DNA from: Secundilactobacillus mixtipabuli | Lineage (GTDB): Bacteria > Bacillota > Bacilli > Lactobacillales > Lactobacillaceae | NCBI RefSeq assembly: GCF_002217925.1 | Contig: NZ_BCMF01000002.1 | Location: forward strand, 234,329 to 298,328 | Direction: 5' to 3' | Length of the DNA: 64,000 nt | Shown: positions 33,901 through 42,294 of the stretch, in pieces | Layout: the number at the start of each line of letters is the position of its first letter | Numbering within the stretch: the first letter of the stretch is position 1 | The notes under the pieces: model-generated | What the model was told of the DNA's origin: nothing | What the model saw: only the letters and a program-made list of their open reading frames with translations | The model's database searches: none | Program-made: the position numbers and the translations under genes

Positions 33901-35284
33901 ATGACGTCGCGAAAGTTTCTAGGAACGATCCGCAACCAGACGAACAGGCTTCGTTTAATCTGATTGTGGACAGCGCGTCATTTTTAATGGTCATGGCTTT
34001 CATATCCTGACCACCGATATCCAAAATAAAATCAACTTCTGGGTCGAAGTAGTGCGCCGCTTTATAGTGGGCAACGGTTTCCACTTCGCCAATGTCGACC
34101 ATCAGCGCGTTTTTGATCAAATGTTCACCGTAACCGGTAACGGCAGCTTTCCCAATGGTGACACCAGTTGGCATCTTACCGTACATGTCCCGTAAAATGG
34201 TCTTCGTTTTCTCCAACGGATCACCGTCATTATTGTCGTAGTAAGTGTAGAGAATCTTATTATCATCGCTCATTAAGGCCACTTTTGTGGTGGTCGAACC
34301 GGCGTCGATACCAAGGTAGGCAACACCCTGATAACTGGTAAGATCGCGAGTTTCCACTTTCGCCATCGCGTGACGTTTACGGAATTCCTGCAGCTCATTA
34401 TCATCTTTGAATAGCGGTTCCAGAGAATGACTTGGGTGCATCCCCGAATCGTCACCGTTCAGAAGCTGATCCAATAGTTTCTCTAAAGTGGTAGCCGGCT
34501 GATCATCAGCGTACAGCGCCGCCCCCTTAGCCACGAACAGCTGCGGGTCTTCTGGAAAGACAACTTGTTCTGGGGTCAATTTTAATGTTTCAATAAATCG
34601 ATAACGTAATTGATCCATGAAGTATAGCGGACCGCCCAAGAAAGCTACGTTACCTCGAATCTTGTGGCCAGCTGCCAAGCCGGAAATCGTCTGGTTGACC
34701 ACGGCTTGGAAAATGGAAGCCGCGATATCCGCCTTTTTGGCACCATCGTTGATCAGCGGCTGAACGTCGGTCTTGGCGAACACTCCGCAGCGACTAGCGA
34801 TAGGATAAATCGTTTCGGCATCCTTAGCCATCACGTTTAACCCGTTAGCATCCGTTTTAAGTAAGGTTGCCATTTGGTCGATAAAGGCGCCGGTCCCACC
34901 GGCACAGCTACCGTTCATCCGTTGCTCCAGTGAATCACCAAAGAAGGTGATCTTAGCGTCTTCACCACCCAGTTCAATCGCCACGTCCGTTTGTGGAATC
35001 AGCGTTTCAACGGTTTTGGTGCAGGCAATGACTTCTTGAATGAATTTTAGCTGCAACAAGTTGGCCAGCCCAATCCCACCAGAACCCGTAATGGTGCAGG
35101 CAATTTGAACGTCGGCCCCCAGTTCATTGATTGCTTCTCGCAATATTTTTTCACTGGCTGCCTTTACATCTGAATAGTGTCGCTCATAACGTGCAAAGAT
35201 GGTGTGACTGTTTTGATCCATGACCACCAGCTTGACCGTTGTTGAGCCAACGTCGATACCGCCGAAATAAGTTGTCTTTGTCAT
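30950..35284 (-). CDS. 2-hydroxyacyl-CoA dehydratase activase-type protein (two BcrAD/BadFG domains, DUF2229)
   Basis: 1444 residues. Two ASKHA ATPase modules start at FGGIDVGSTTVKLVV (about 5) and YLGIDAGSTTTKVAL (about 325). Module 1 has Cys127 (NGSCAGGTG) and Cys166 (ASRCGVFA), the same positions as the [4Fe-4S] ligands of the HgdC activator; module 2 has EACSSGCGSF and GSRCTVFMNS. Next is a Cys-rich stretch HCGACENNC ... NRCERGE (about 610-640), then a long DUF2229/dehydratase-like region with CMQPFGCLPNHIVGKG near the end. The activator normally drives one electron into a dehydratase using ATP. The substrate in lactic acid bacteria is unknown. ATG 35284 follows AGAGG at 8 nt. Confidence 0.85.
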   Translation of the reverse strand: MTKTTYFGGIDVGSTTVKLVVMDQNSHTIFARYERHYSDVKAASEKILREAINELGADVQIACTITGSGGIGLANLLQLKFIQEVIACTKTVETLIPQTDVAIELGGEDAKITFFGDSLEQRMNGSCAGGTGAFIDQMATLLKTDANGLNVMAKDAETIYPIASRCGVFAKTDVQPLINDGAKKADIAASIFQAVVNQTISGLAAGHKIRGNVAFLGGPLYFMDQLRYRFIETLKLTPEQVVFPEDPQLFVAKGAALYADDQPATTLEKLLDQLLNGDDSGMHPSHSLEPLFKDDNELQEFRKRHAMAKVETRDLTSYQGVAYLGIDAGSTTTKVALMSDDNKILYTYYDNNDGDPLEKTKTILRDMYGKMPTGVTIGKAAVTGYGEHLIKNALMVDIGEVETVAHYKAAHYFDPEVDFILDIGGQDMKAMTIKNDALSTIRLNEACSSGCGSFLETFATSLNYQIEDFAQAALLAKHPSDLGSRCTVFMNSKVKQVQKEGATIGDIAAGLSVSIIKNALFKVIKMRRVEDMGHHIVCQGGTFYNEAVLRAFEKIAGTQVVRPNIAGLMGAYGAALIAKEGYQAGDETTLLSLDQMDNLSFNKEYMHCGACENNCALTITVFNDGRRFVTGNRCERGEARGMKQRVPKDNGKINLVAEKYKLLFSYRPLRKKLAYRGTIGIPRVLNMYENYPLWQTFFHHLGIRAQLSPKGNSEQYEKGMETIPSDTVCYPAKQVHGHIQALIDRGYKTIFYPAVVYEVAENKQADNHFNCPIVQSYPNVIRNNVDEITSGKVDLISPYLNLADKKGTADNLYDALSEFQISRSEIKTALEAGYQALADFKQQIRNRGEDTMRMLMTTGEHGIVLAGRPYHLDPQVNHGISQIMTAEGFHVLTEDSIAHLGDVKGLRVVNQWVYHSRLYAAARVAAKTPQLEFVQLNSFGCGIDAIDTDQVEEIMSQYNRLYTSLKIDEGTNMGAVRIRLRSLKAAVKERQNRKIMPMKLHDDPVPVDFTPEMHQKGYTLLLPMMSPIHQHGLVDVALRASGYNVVNLPMNDRKSVDVGQKFVNNDACYPAIISIGQMVEAFQSGKYDVNHTAVMMTQTGGGCRATNYIPLIRKALKDAGFGQVPVVSLSLGNQGVEETPGFKMSLPLLRRVAIAFLYGDLFETVVYRTRPYEITPGQIDRMHEDWLKLVQPSIEKGSFKEFKRNVSEIVRDFDTVKLNEVRKPKVGLVGEILVKYSPIANNDIVRLLEKEGAEAVVPDIVGFMNYSLYNQIYKYNHLGASAKAKWFAEFAMQVIKWCEQPMQKALSASKRFEPSEAIKEVADDASKILSLGNQTGEGWFLTGEMIELLKSGVPNIICMQPFGCLPNHIVGKGMIKELRRQFKGANIAPIDYDPGTSVVNQLNRIRLMLATANKNLTAQTSQLAESQHLTQTRAVKMGNPVNGR

Positions 35285-35501
35285 TTCTCTCACCTCTGTA
35301 TGACTTGCTCAGACTTCGCGAAGGCCATGCCGTTCGCTTATTAAACATCTATTTACCATACTGTACATCTAAAAAGTAAAGTGACTACTCACTCAGAATA
35401 CATCCGGAATGGTAACGGTTTCAATAGCATAAATGATTATTAACTTTATACATCAACCATCAGGAATTTTATGTCTCATATGACTGGAATATTATTCCAA
35501 C

Positions 35502-35541
35502 TAAAAAGCTTGAAAACATCACTTTAGGATGTTTTCAAGCT
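35502..35541 (-). terminator. Terminator of the HAD phosphatase gene
   Basis: AGCTTGAAAACATC (35507-35520) pairs with GATGTTTTCAAGCT (35528-35541), followed by five T on the minus strand. Nothing else is evident in 35294-35550. Confidence 0.8.
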
Positions 35542-35550
35542 AAGAACCTG

Positions 35551-36321
35551 TTATTTGATTAAATGATAGTGCCGCAAACCATTCACAATCCCATCATCCA
35601 TATTGGACGTGGTGACATAGGCTGCTTTTTCCTTCGCTAATTTATGGCCATTAGCCATCGCAATCGGGGTATCAACCATATCGAACATCTGTAGATCGTT
35701 GAGCTGGTCACCAAAAGCATACGTTGGCACATTCTCCAAATGAGCCGCTTCAAGCAAGATTTGAATCCCAGTTCTCTTCGAGACACCCGCATTCATGGTA
35801 TCTAGCGCCCGTGGGTTGTTACGCACTAACGATAGCACCCCTTTAAAGCGTTCCTGATATTGTTCTTCCTTGTCTTCATTAAAAACGTTCATAAAATTAA
35901 TGTCTTCGTGATGGTAAAAGTCAGGGTCAACTTTGGCATCTAATCGCAGCAATTTGAAGTTTTCCTTTGTGGCATCATTTTCCCGGTTTAACCAAAAACC
36001 GCGATTATTAAAGTAGCCTACTGGATCTCCCTGCTGATTGGCATATTCAGTAAATTCATCGAGTACCTTTTCTGGAATGACCTCTTGGTGAAGTTTCTTA
36101 CCTTGATATTGAACGTAACTCCCGTTTGCACTGACAATGGTATCTAGGCCCGTTTCATCCAACACGTACTGGACTTCAAAAATGTTACGGCCGGTTGAAA
36201 TGACCGAAAGAATATTATTCTTTGACATTTGTTTAATAGCTTCAATGCTACTTGGCAGAACGTTTTTTTGGTCATCAAACAGCGTTCCATCTAAATCAAA
36301 AAAGACGATTGCATCATACAT
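35551..36321 (-). CDS. Cof-type HAD-IIB hydrolase
   Basis: 256 residues. Motif I FFDLDGTLFDD, motif II VISTGRN, a cap domain of the IIB class, and the C-terminal motif TYAFGDQLNDLQMFDMVDTP with the metal-binding Asp residues, then MANGHKLAKEKAAYVT. The family dephosphorylates sugar phosphates, flavin or nucleotide phosphates; substrate not predictable. Start set at ATG 36321; an in-frame TTG lies two codons upstream. Monocistronic with its own terminator. Confidence 0.85.
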   Translation of the reverse strand: MYDAIVFFDLDGTLFDDQKNVLPSSIEAIKQMSKNNILSVISTGRNIFEVQYVLDETGLDTIVSANGSYVQYQGKKLHQEVIPEKVLDEFTEYANQQGDPVGYFNNRGFWLNRENDATKENFKLLRLDAKVDPDFYHHEDINFMNVFNEDKEEQYQERFKGVLSLVRNNPRALDTMNAGVSKRTGIQILLEAAHLENVPTYAFGDQLNDLQMFDMVDTPIAMANGHKLAKEKAAYVTTSNMDDGIVNGLRHYHLIK

Positions 36322-36531
36322 TCTCAATCCACGCTCCTTTATCCCTTTAACTTGATTATACTACTAGATATTTTATAACCGGCTTTTGACGTCTTACTAA
36401 CTGTTGTGTTTGAAAACTGCAACATAGCGCGGTTAGAACACCGAATCCTAAAAAAGTTGAAAAGAACATGTAGTATCCGTTAAAACTATGGTACACTATA
36501 TGTTGCATATTTTATTTAAAGAGGGGCTATT

Positions 36532-37191
36532 ATGGTGATTATTACAGCCGGAATGATTGGTGTTGGAAAAACAACTTTAACTGGAATGCTTGCGGAACAC
36601 TTAGGAACCAAGGCATTCTTCGAACCAGTGGGCGAAAACCCAGTGCTTCCTTTGTATTACTCAAATCCTAAACAGTATGGCTTTTTACTGCAGATTTACT
36701 TCTTGAACAAACGCTTTTCGATGATTAAGCAGGCCTTAGCAGATGACAACAACATCTTGGACCGTTCAATCTATGAAGATGCCCTGTTCACTAAGGAAAA
36801 CAATGCAGAAGGTAACATTAGTGATACTGAATTATCAGTTTATCTCAAGTTATTGGACAACATGATGAATGAACTGAACACGTTACCAAAGAAAGCGCCA
36901 GATTTGCTGGTGTATGCGAATAGCGATTTTGAAACCATTCTCCATCGGATTAAAAAACGCGGTCGTGATTATGAACAAATTGATAGCCATCCTGAATTGG
37001 AATCTTACTACTACAAGATGTGGTCAGCTTACCAAAAATGGTTCGAAGATTTTGACGTTAGTCCTAAGATCAAGGTTGATCTTCAACGTTATAACCTTGA
37101 AGATCCTAAGAACGTAGAAATCGTGTTGGGTCAAGTTGATGATGCCCTTCGTGAAATCAGAAATACGGACTCAATTTCTAGTGCCATGTAA
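36532..37191 (+). CDS. Deoxynucleoside kinase (dGK/dAK family)
   Basis: 219 residues. P-loop GMIGVGKTTL, the substrate-binding DRSIYEDALF, and the lid region RIKKRGRDYEQ. It resembles the deoxyadenosine/deoxyguanosine kinases of Lactobacillus, which salvage deoxynucleosides to dNMPs using ATP. Lactobacilli often carry two such subunits in tandem; only one is seen here. GAGGGG precedes the ATG. Confidence 0.87.
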   Translation: MVIITAGMIGVGKTTLTGMLAEHLGTKAFFEPVGENPVLPLYYSNPKQYGFLLQIYFLNKRFSMIKQALADDNNILDRSIYEDALFTKENNAEGNISDTELSVYLKLLDNMMNELNTLPKKAPDLLVYANSDFETILHRIKKRGRDYEQIDSHPELESYYYKMWSAYQKWFEDFDVSPKIKVDLQRYNLEDPKNVEIVLGQVDDALREIRNTDSISSAM

Positions 37192-37208
37192 TTTTATTTT
37201 CAACAAAC

Positions 37209-37246
37209 AAAAAACTTCTGTGCTAATGATGCACAGAAGTTTTTTT
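37209..37246. terminator. Bidirectional terminator
   Basis: AAAAAACTTCTGTGC (37209-37223) pairs with the region at 37231-37246; T-run of seven on the plus strand, shared with the convergent usp gene. Confidence 0.85.
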
Positions 37247-37250
37247 AATT

Positions 37251-37745
37251 CTATAAAACCTTAAGCTGCTGATTGTCTAAATTGGTTCGGACAATTAAGA
37301 CATCAGCTTCGGCATTGGCCACAACGTAGCTCGCATTTGAGCCCATCATCATCCGCTCAACAACGTTGGCACCAGTAGCACCAATCACAATTAGGTCAAT
37401 TCCTAATTCCTTCGGTAAATTTTTAGCAAGTTCCAACTTAGGATTGCCAAACGTCACATTGACCGCCACTTGTTTGACACCAGCTTGAAGGGCTTGGTCA
37501 CGATACCCTGCTGCCAGCTGATCCATTTTCAGTTTAAACTCATCTAGTATGTCTGGGTCAACAGCACCAAAGCCAAACTGTGACTTTCCGATATTGGTCA
37601 GTTTATTGACGTTGAGGACACTGACAATATAGAGGGTCGCTTGATTACGTTTAGCGATTGCGGTCGCTTTTTGAACCGCCCGTTTTGCCTGCTTGGAACC
37701 ATCTACACCAACCATCACGTTTTGATAATTACTGAGCTGTGCCAA
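37251..37745 (-). CDS. Universal stress protein (UspA family)
   Basis: 164 residues, one Usp domain: NVMVGVDGSKQAKRAVQKA at the N-terminus and the ATP-binding signature VIGATGANVVERMMMGSNAS (G-2x-G-9x-G-S) near the end. I chose TTG 37745, which stands 8 nt after the AGGGAG; the ATG at 37751 is only 2 nt from it. It follows pepV after about 12 nt and is probably co-transcribed. Confidence 0.85.
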   Translation of the reverse strand: MAQLSNYQNVMVGVDGSKQAKRAVQKATAIAKRNQATLYIVSVLNVNKLTNIGKSQFGFGAVDPDILDEFKLKMDQLAAGYRDQALQAGVKQVAVNVTFGNPKLELAKNLPKELGIDLIVIGATGANVVERMMMGSNASYVVANAEADVLIVRTNLDNQQLKVL

Positions 37746-37757
37746 TGCCATCACTCC

Positions 37758-39173
37758 CTAGTCTGGTAATTCGTTTGCCAGCGCTTCAATTGAACGGCCG
37801 TAAATCGCCATTGCCATCATTAAATCTGAAACTGGTTGAAATTCGTCAACTTGGTGCATCGTGTCCGGTGTGTGGTCCATGAATAAGGCGCCAAACGCCA
37901 CGCCACGCTTCATTAGGCGACCATATGTGCCACCGCCGACGACTTCAGGTTTAGCTGCTTCGTTGCCCGTCATTTCACGGTAAGCACCCATCAAAGTCGT
38001 GACGATTGGGTCTTTAGGATCAACGTAGTGCGGTACCATTTCACGGCCCTTACTCAAGTCGAAATGATTTTGATTAGCCACTTCAGTCAGCTTTGCTTGC
38101 AGATCATCAGCAGTCATACCCTTGGGGTAACGGAAGTTAAGGACAATCTTTCCTGGCTTACCAGCATCAAAGTCCATCACACCAATGTTCATGGTTAAAT
38201 CACCCATAATTTTATCCGTGAAGGCCAAGCCTAACTTATGAACCCGCGAATCATCATGCAGATCACCACCGACAAGTTCAACAAACGCCCGGGCGTCACC
38301 ACCGAAATCTAAAGTTTTCAGAAATGAAGCGAGATATGTCCCGGCGTTGATCCCGTTCTTTGGTTCCATCCCGTGGGCTGCTTTACCAATCACGTGGAAG
38401 TGAACACCATCCGTGTCAATATGAACATCACCAGTTACCGGTGCCACATCCAAAAAAGCGGTAAAATCACTGACTAAGGCTTCATTATTGTCGGTTTCAA
38501 CAACCGCTTCAGCATCCCGTGGCACCATGTTTTCACGTAACCCAGCACTAAAGTGATTCAACTTATATTGACCACCGTTAGAACCCTGAGTCGTTAAAGT
38601 GAAAGTGGCATTGCCTTTTTCACCGTTGATCAATGGAAATTCAGCGTCTGGTGAAAAGCCCATGGTTGGTTCTGGCTGCGTCTTAAAGTAGTGGGTCATA
38701 CCGGTCCAGCCACTTTCTTCATCGGTACCCAGAATAAAGCGCACTTTTTTGTGAAGCTTAATCCCTTGTTCCTTCAAAATCTTCAAACCATAGTAACATG
38801 CCAATGCGGGGCCCTTATCATCAGAAGTCCCACGACCGTACAAATTACCGTCTTTTTCAGTCAGCGTAAAGGGTTCTGTTGACCAACCTTCACCAGCTGG
38901 CATGACATCAACGTGAGCCAGAATGGCAATGGTCTCGTCACCTTCACCATATTCTATGAAACCGGCTAAATTATCTAAATTGGTGGTCTTAAAGCCATCT
39001 CGTTCAGCCATCTTCAAAAACGCCTGTAACGCTTCTGCTGGGCCTGGTCCAAGTGGTGCATCTTCAGTTTTCTTTGAGTCGTCACGCACACTTTCAATGG
39101 CGATCAGTTTAGTTAAGTCATCTACATAAGCTGCTTGGTGTTTCTGAGCAGCTGCTTTCCAATCAATTGACAT
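37758..39173 (-). CDS. pepV: Dipeptidase PepV
   Basis: 471 residues, M20 family. Metal-binding residues: His87 in LAHVDVMPAG, Asp119 in GRGTSDDKGP, the Glu pair in TDEESGW (151-155). Length and positions match PepV of Lactobacillus delbrueckii. It hydrolyses many dipeptides with an L-amino N-terminal residue in the cytoplasm, the last step of peptide use. GGGAGG lies before the ATG. Confidence 0.93.
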   Translation of the reverse strand: MSIDWKAAAQKHQAAYVDDLTKLIAIESVRDDSKKTEDAPLGPGPAEALQAFLKMAERDGFKTTNLDNLAGFIEYGEGDETIAILAHVDVMPAGEGWSTEPFTLTEKDGNLYGRGTSDDKGPALACYYGLKILKEQGIKLHKKVRFILGTDEESGWTGMTHYFKTQPEPTMGFSPDAEFPLINGEKGNATFTLTTQGSNGGQYKLNHFSAGLRENMVPRDAEAVVETDNNEALVSDFTAFLDVAPVTGDVHIDTDGVHFHVIGKAAHGMEPKNGINAGTYLASFLKTLDFGGDARAFVELVGGDLHDDSRVHKLGLAFTDKIMGDLTMNIGVMDFDAGKPGKIVLNFRYPKGMTADDLQAKLTEVANQNHFDLSKGREMVPHYVDPKDPIVTTLMGAYREMTGNEAAKPEVVGGGTYGRLMKRGVAFGALFMDHTPDTMHQVDEFQPVSDLMMAMAIYGRSIEALANELPD

Positions 39174-39377
39174 TTAAGTTCCTCCCAATAGTGGTTTCTC
39201 AAGTACTATTCTAGCATACAACAGGCCCTGGTGGGGAGCAGACTGCTGCTCTATCAGGCAAAATTAACGGGGCTGTGACACACAGTTAAGACTGAAATTG
39301 GTTTCTAAAATAAGTCGCAGCGTTAGACCATCATGCTATACTCAAAGTAAGTATTTAATTATAGGAAGGCGATAATT

Positions 39378-40202
39378 GTGGAAACGTTAACCGACAATAT
39401 TCTAGCTAAAACCATTCGGATTCGGCCCAAGGAAAGTCACAAGGGCACTTATGGCCGAGTCTGCCTAGTTGGCGGCAATGATCATTTTGGGGGTGCCATT
39501 TTAATGGCAACGGAAGCTAGTGTTTATAGCGGTGCCGGCCTAAATACCACGCTCACCGACCCCAGCAACTTCGTCAGCCTGCACTCGCGGCTACCTGAAG
39601 CAATGGTGGCTGATTTTACTAACCGAGATGAACTGACTGATTTGGTTTCAGCTGCCAATACAGTGGTCGTGGGTCCCGGGCTGGGAACTGACGAGACCAG
39701 TTTAAAGGTTTTGCAAGCCGTCTTTAATACCATTGCACCAGGACAAACACTTATCGTTGACGGTTCAGCCATTACGCTGATTTCAAAACATGAGTTGAAG
39801 CTGCCCCAAGCAAAACTGGTATTCACCCCGCATCAAATGGAGTGGCAGCGGTTGTCCGGCATCCAAATTGCGGATCAAACTGATGAAGCTAACGAAACCG
39901 TGCGAAAACAATTAGGCGGTATCGTTGTTGTAAAATCGCATCAAACTAGGATCTATACCCCCACTGGCAGCTTCTTGAATACTGCTGGTACCCCTGCTCA
40001 GGCAACTGGTGGCATGGGTGATACACTGGCTGGTATGATTGGTGGGTTTACGGCCCAATTTGCCAATCAGACCAACGCTGTTCTGGCAGCGGTTTACGCA
40101 CACAGCGCTATTGCTGATGAATTAGCACGGCACCAGTACGTGGTTTTGCCGACCCAAATCATTCATGAACTACCACGGTATATGCACGAACACCAGCACT
40201 AA
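39378..40202 (+). CDS. nnrD: ADP/ATP-dependent NAD(P)H-hydrate dehydratase
   Basis: 274 residues, ribokinase-like fold. KGTYGRVCLVGGNDHFGGAI at the N-terminus, VVGPGLGTDE, VFTPHQMEWQRL and the catalytic loop ATGGMGDTLAGMIGG. It repairs hydrated NADH/NADPH. There is no fused epimerase domain (NnrE), which must be elsewhere if present. The GTG start at 39378 lies 8 nt after AGGAAGG. Confidence 0.9.
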   Translation: METLTDNILAKTIRIRPKESHKGTYGRVCLVGGNDHFGGAILMATEASVYSGAGLNTTLTDPSNFVSLHSRLPEAMVADFTNRDELTDLVSAANTVVVGPGLGTDETSLKVLQAVFNTIAPGQTLIVDGSAITLISKHELKLPQAKLVFTPHQMEWQRLSGIQIADQTDEANETVRKQLGGIVVVKSHQTRIYTPTGSFLNTAGTPAQATGGMGDTLAGMIGGFTAQFANQTNAVLAAVYAHSAIADELARHQYVVLPTQIIHELPRYMHEHQH

Positions 40203-40254
40203 AAGCATTCGTGACATAACGCTGCATTGATAATGCCTTAATAAAATACAGCTT

Positions 40255-40288
40255 AAAACGCCATTCCACTTTTGGAATGGCGTTTTTA
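40255..40288. terminator. Bidirectional terminator
   Basis: AAAACGCCATTCCA (40255-40268) pairs with TGGAATGGCGTTTT (40273-40286); T-run on the plus side. Confidence 0.85.
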
Positions 40289-40330
40289 AGTGTTATCTTC
40301 TAAATCAGCCGTGTGGTATCAGTCTGGTCT

Positions 40331-41995
40331 TTATTTAATATGCAACATGGTTCTTAAACGGTTAGTCCGATCACCGATAACCGTATCAGCTAATCGCGTA
40401 CGCAACACGAGGTAAACGTACAAATAGCCAGCAATTCCCACCGCAAAAATCAGTACGAACAGACTGCCCCAGTGTGAATCAACGACCATAAACATGCCAA
40501 AGATCCGGCTCATAAGGTTAACAAGCAAGTTGGCGACCACACACATCAGCAGTGAAAACGCTAAAATACCATTCGTTTTCTTGGCGATGCTTGGGAAATC
40601 AATGCTAAAGGACTGATTGAGCCAACGGATAATCAAGTAGTTGGCAACTAAGAAACCAAACGTCGTTGCCACCAGCGGGCCGAAAACACCCAAGTAATGA
40701 ATGCAGGGCCACTGCAACACTAATTTGACGATCGTCCCTACTGCAAAATAACGAACAGCACGTTTGTTCTGAGAAACCCCCTGCATAATGGCGGAAGTCA
40801 CACTGAACAAGCCCAGCATAATGGCAACAAAAGCTGAAAAAGCTAATACTGCAGTGGCTAATTCCTTATGTGACGTCCCGTAAAAGAGGATGTTCAATGG
40901 GTGGGCAACAGCTGCCATTCCTAAAGCACTCGGAATCATCACAAACTCGAACAGTAGAACTGCATTGGTCAGCTGGTGGCTGATATCCACCCGATCGTTA
41001 CGCGTATAAGCTTCCGACAGCAAGGGTACCACTGTAATCGCCAGTGCTGAAGACAGTGACACAATAATCATGATCAACTTATTCGCATTAACGCTAAACA
41101 TTGCGAACAGGTTGTTTAACATCACCATTGATGTGATACCGGTACTTCGCATGAAATTAAAGAAAGTATACTGATCGATCAATTGGAAAATGGTAATCCC
41201 AGCACCAAGCACAATAAACGGTAAAGCTTGCTGCAAAATTTCCTGGTAGAGCTGCTTGGCGGGCACCACGATTTCGTTATTACTATTAAGCACTAACTGA
41301 TTAAACGTCGACCGATTCTTCAAATAATACCAAGCTAGCGTTAAGGTACCGGCAATTGCGCCGACAGCCGCAGCAAAGGTCGATTGTGAAACGGCTGTAA
41401 TCCAGTTACCGTGAAGGACCCGCATAATGATAAATGCCGAACCCAGCATATAAGCGACCCGCGCTAGTTGCTCAACAAACTGTGAAATTGCTGACGGGGC
41501 CATTTGTTGATAACCTTGGAAAAAGCCTCGAGACAGACTCATGACAGGAATAATCAAAACCGCCCAAGCTAACGAGTGTAACACGGGAACGACCCGCGGA
41601 TCACCGCCATCAAATAAGGGTGCACCAAAAAATAGCAGGCCGGCACAAATGAGACCGGTAATCGCCGCTAAAACAAAGCCGTGTTTATACAGTCGGAAAC
41701 CAACACCATATTCGTTCATGGCGTTATAGTGGGCAACTTGCTTGGCAATTGCGGAAGGAATCCCAGCAATTGCAGCAATCAAGAAAAAGCTATAAATGTT
41801 ATAGCCCTTTCCATAAAGTGCGTTACCTTGGAAAAAGTAACTGCCAAACCAAATACCCCAAGGAATAATGTAGATGGCACCCAGTATCCGTGAAAAAATA
41901 CTGCCGGCAGTCATCCAAGCAGACCCTTTCACCATTTGGTCCTTTGAATCAGGCACTGTGTTGCCGCCTTCATTGTGATTTGACATCTCAGTCAT
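40331..41995 (-). CDS. MATE/MurJ-type lipid II flippase (YtgP-like)
   Basis: 554 residues with about 14 membrane helices and a soluble N-terminal tail. KGSAWMTAGSIFSRILGAIY and MSLSRGFFQGYQQMAPSAIS are typical of the PST/MVF family members called YtgP or SpoVB-like. In streptococci YtgP is the MurJ functional equivalent that flips lipid II. No polysaccharide locus surrounds it, which supports the cell-wall role over O-antigen-type export. Two possible starts, ATG 41995 and 41986. Confidence 0.82.
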   Translation of the reverse strand: MTEMSNHNEGGNTVPDSKDQMVKGSAWMTAGSIFSRILGAIYIIPWGIWFGSYFFQGNALYGKGYNIYSFFLIAAIAGIPSAIAKQVAHYNAMNEYGVGFRLYKHGFVLAAITGLICAGLLFFGAPLFDGGDPRVVPVLHSLAWAVLIIPVMSLSRGFFQGYQQMAPSAISQFVEQLARVAYMLGSAFIIMRVLHGNWITAVSQSTFAAAVGAIAGTLTLAWYYLKNRSTFNQLVLNSNNEIVVPAKQLYQEILQQALPFIVLGAGITIFQLIDQYTFFNFMRSTGITSMVMLNNLFAMFSVNANKLIMIIVSLSSALAITVVPLLSEAYTRNDRVDISHQLTNAVLLFEFVMIPSALGMAAVAHPLNILFYGTSHKELATAVLAFSAFVAIMLGLFSVTSAIMQGVSQNKRAVRYFAVGTIVKLVLQWPCIHYLGVFGPLVATTFGFLVANYLIIRWLNQSFSIDFPSIAKKTNGILAFSLLMCVVANLLVNLMSRIFGMFMVVDSHWGSLFVLIFAVGIAGYLYVYLVLRTRLADTVIGDRTNRLRTMLHIK

Positions 41996-42183
41996 TTAAA
42001 AACCTGCTTTCGTTCGTCCATTTTTGCAAATTACATATTATTTTAATATTTTTTAGCAAATTGAGCAATGCTTTATGTACAACTCATCCAAACTCTTACC
42101 ATAAGCTTTAATGATAACAGTTTTGTTGGCATTTGAAAGCCTTTTTTATGTGATTTAAATCATTTTAAAAGTTTAATCCAACT

Positions 42184-42235
42184 AAAAACACTATGCATTT
42201 TCAGCCCATCAAGGCACAAAAATCATAGTGTTTTT
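42184..42235 (-). terminator. Terminator of the pur operon
   Basis: AAAAACACTATG (42184-42195) pairs with CATAGTGTTTTT (42224-42235), about 60 nt after the purD stop. Sequence between 41996 and 42183 shows no gene. Confidence 0.8.
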
Positions 42236-42294
42236 AAAGTATGCTTCTCTTCAATTTCTGTCTTCATACCGCTCTTAGGTGCTTGACGCTAAAT

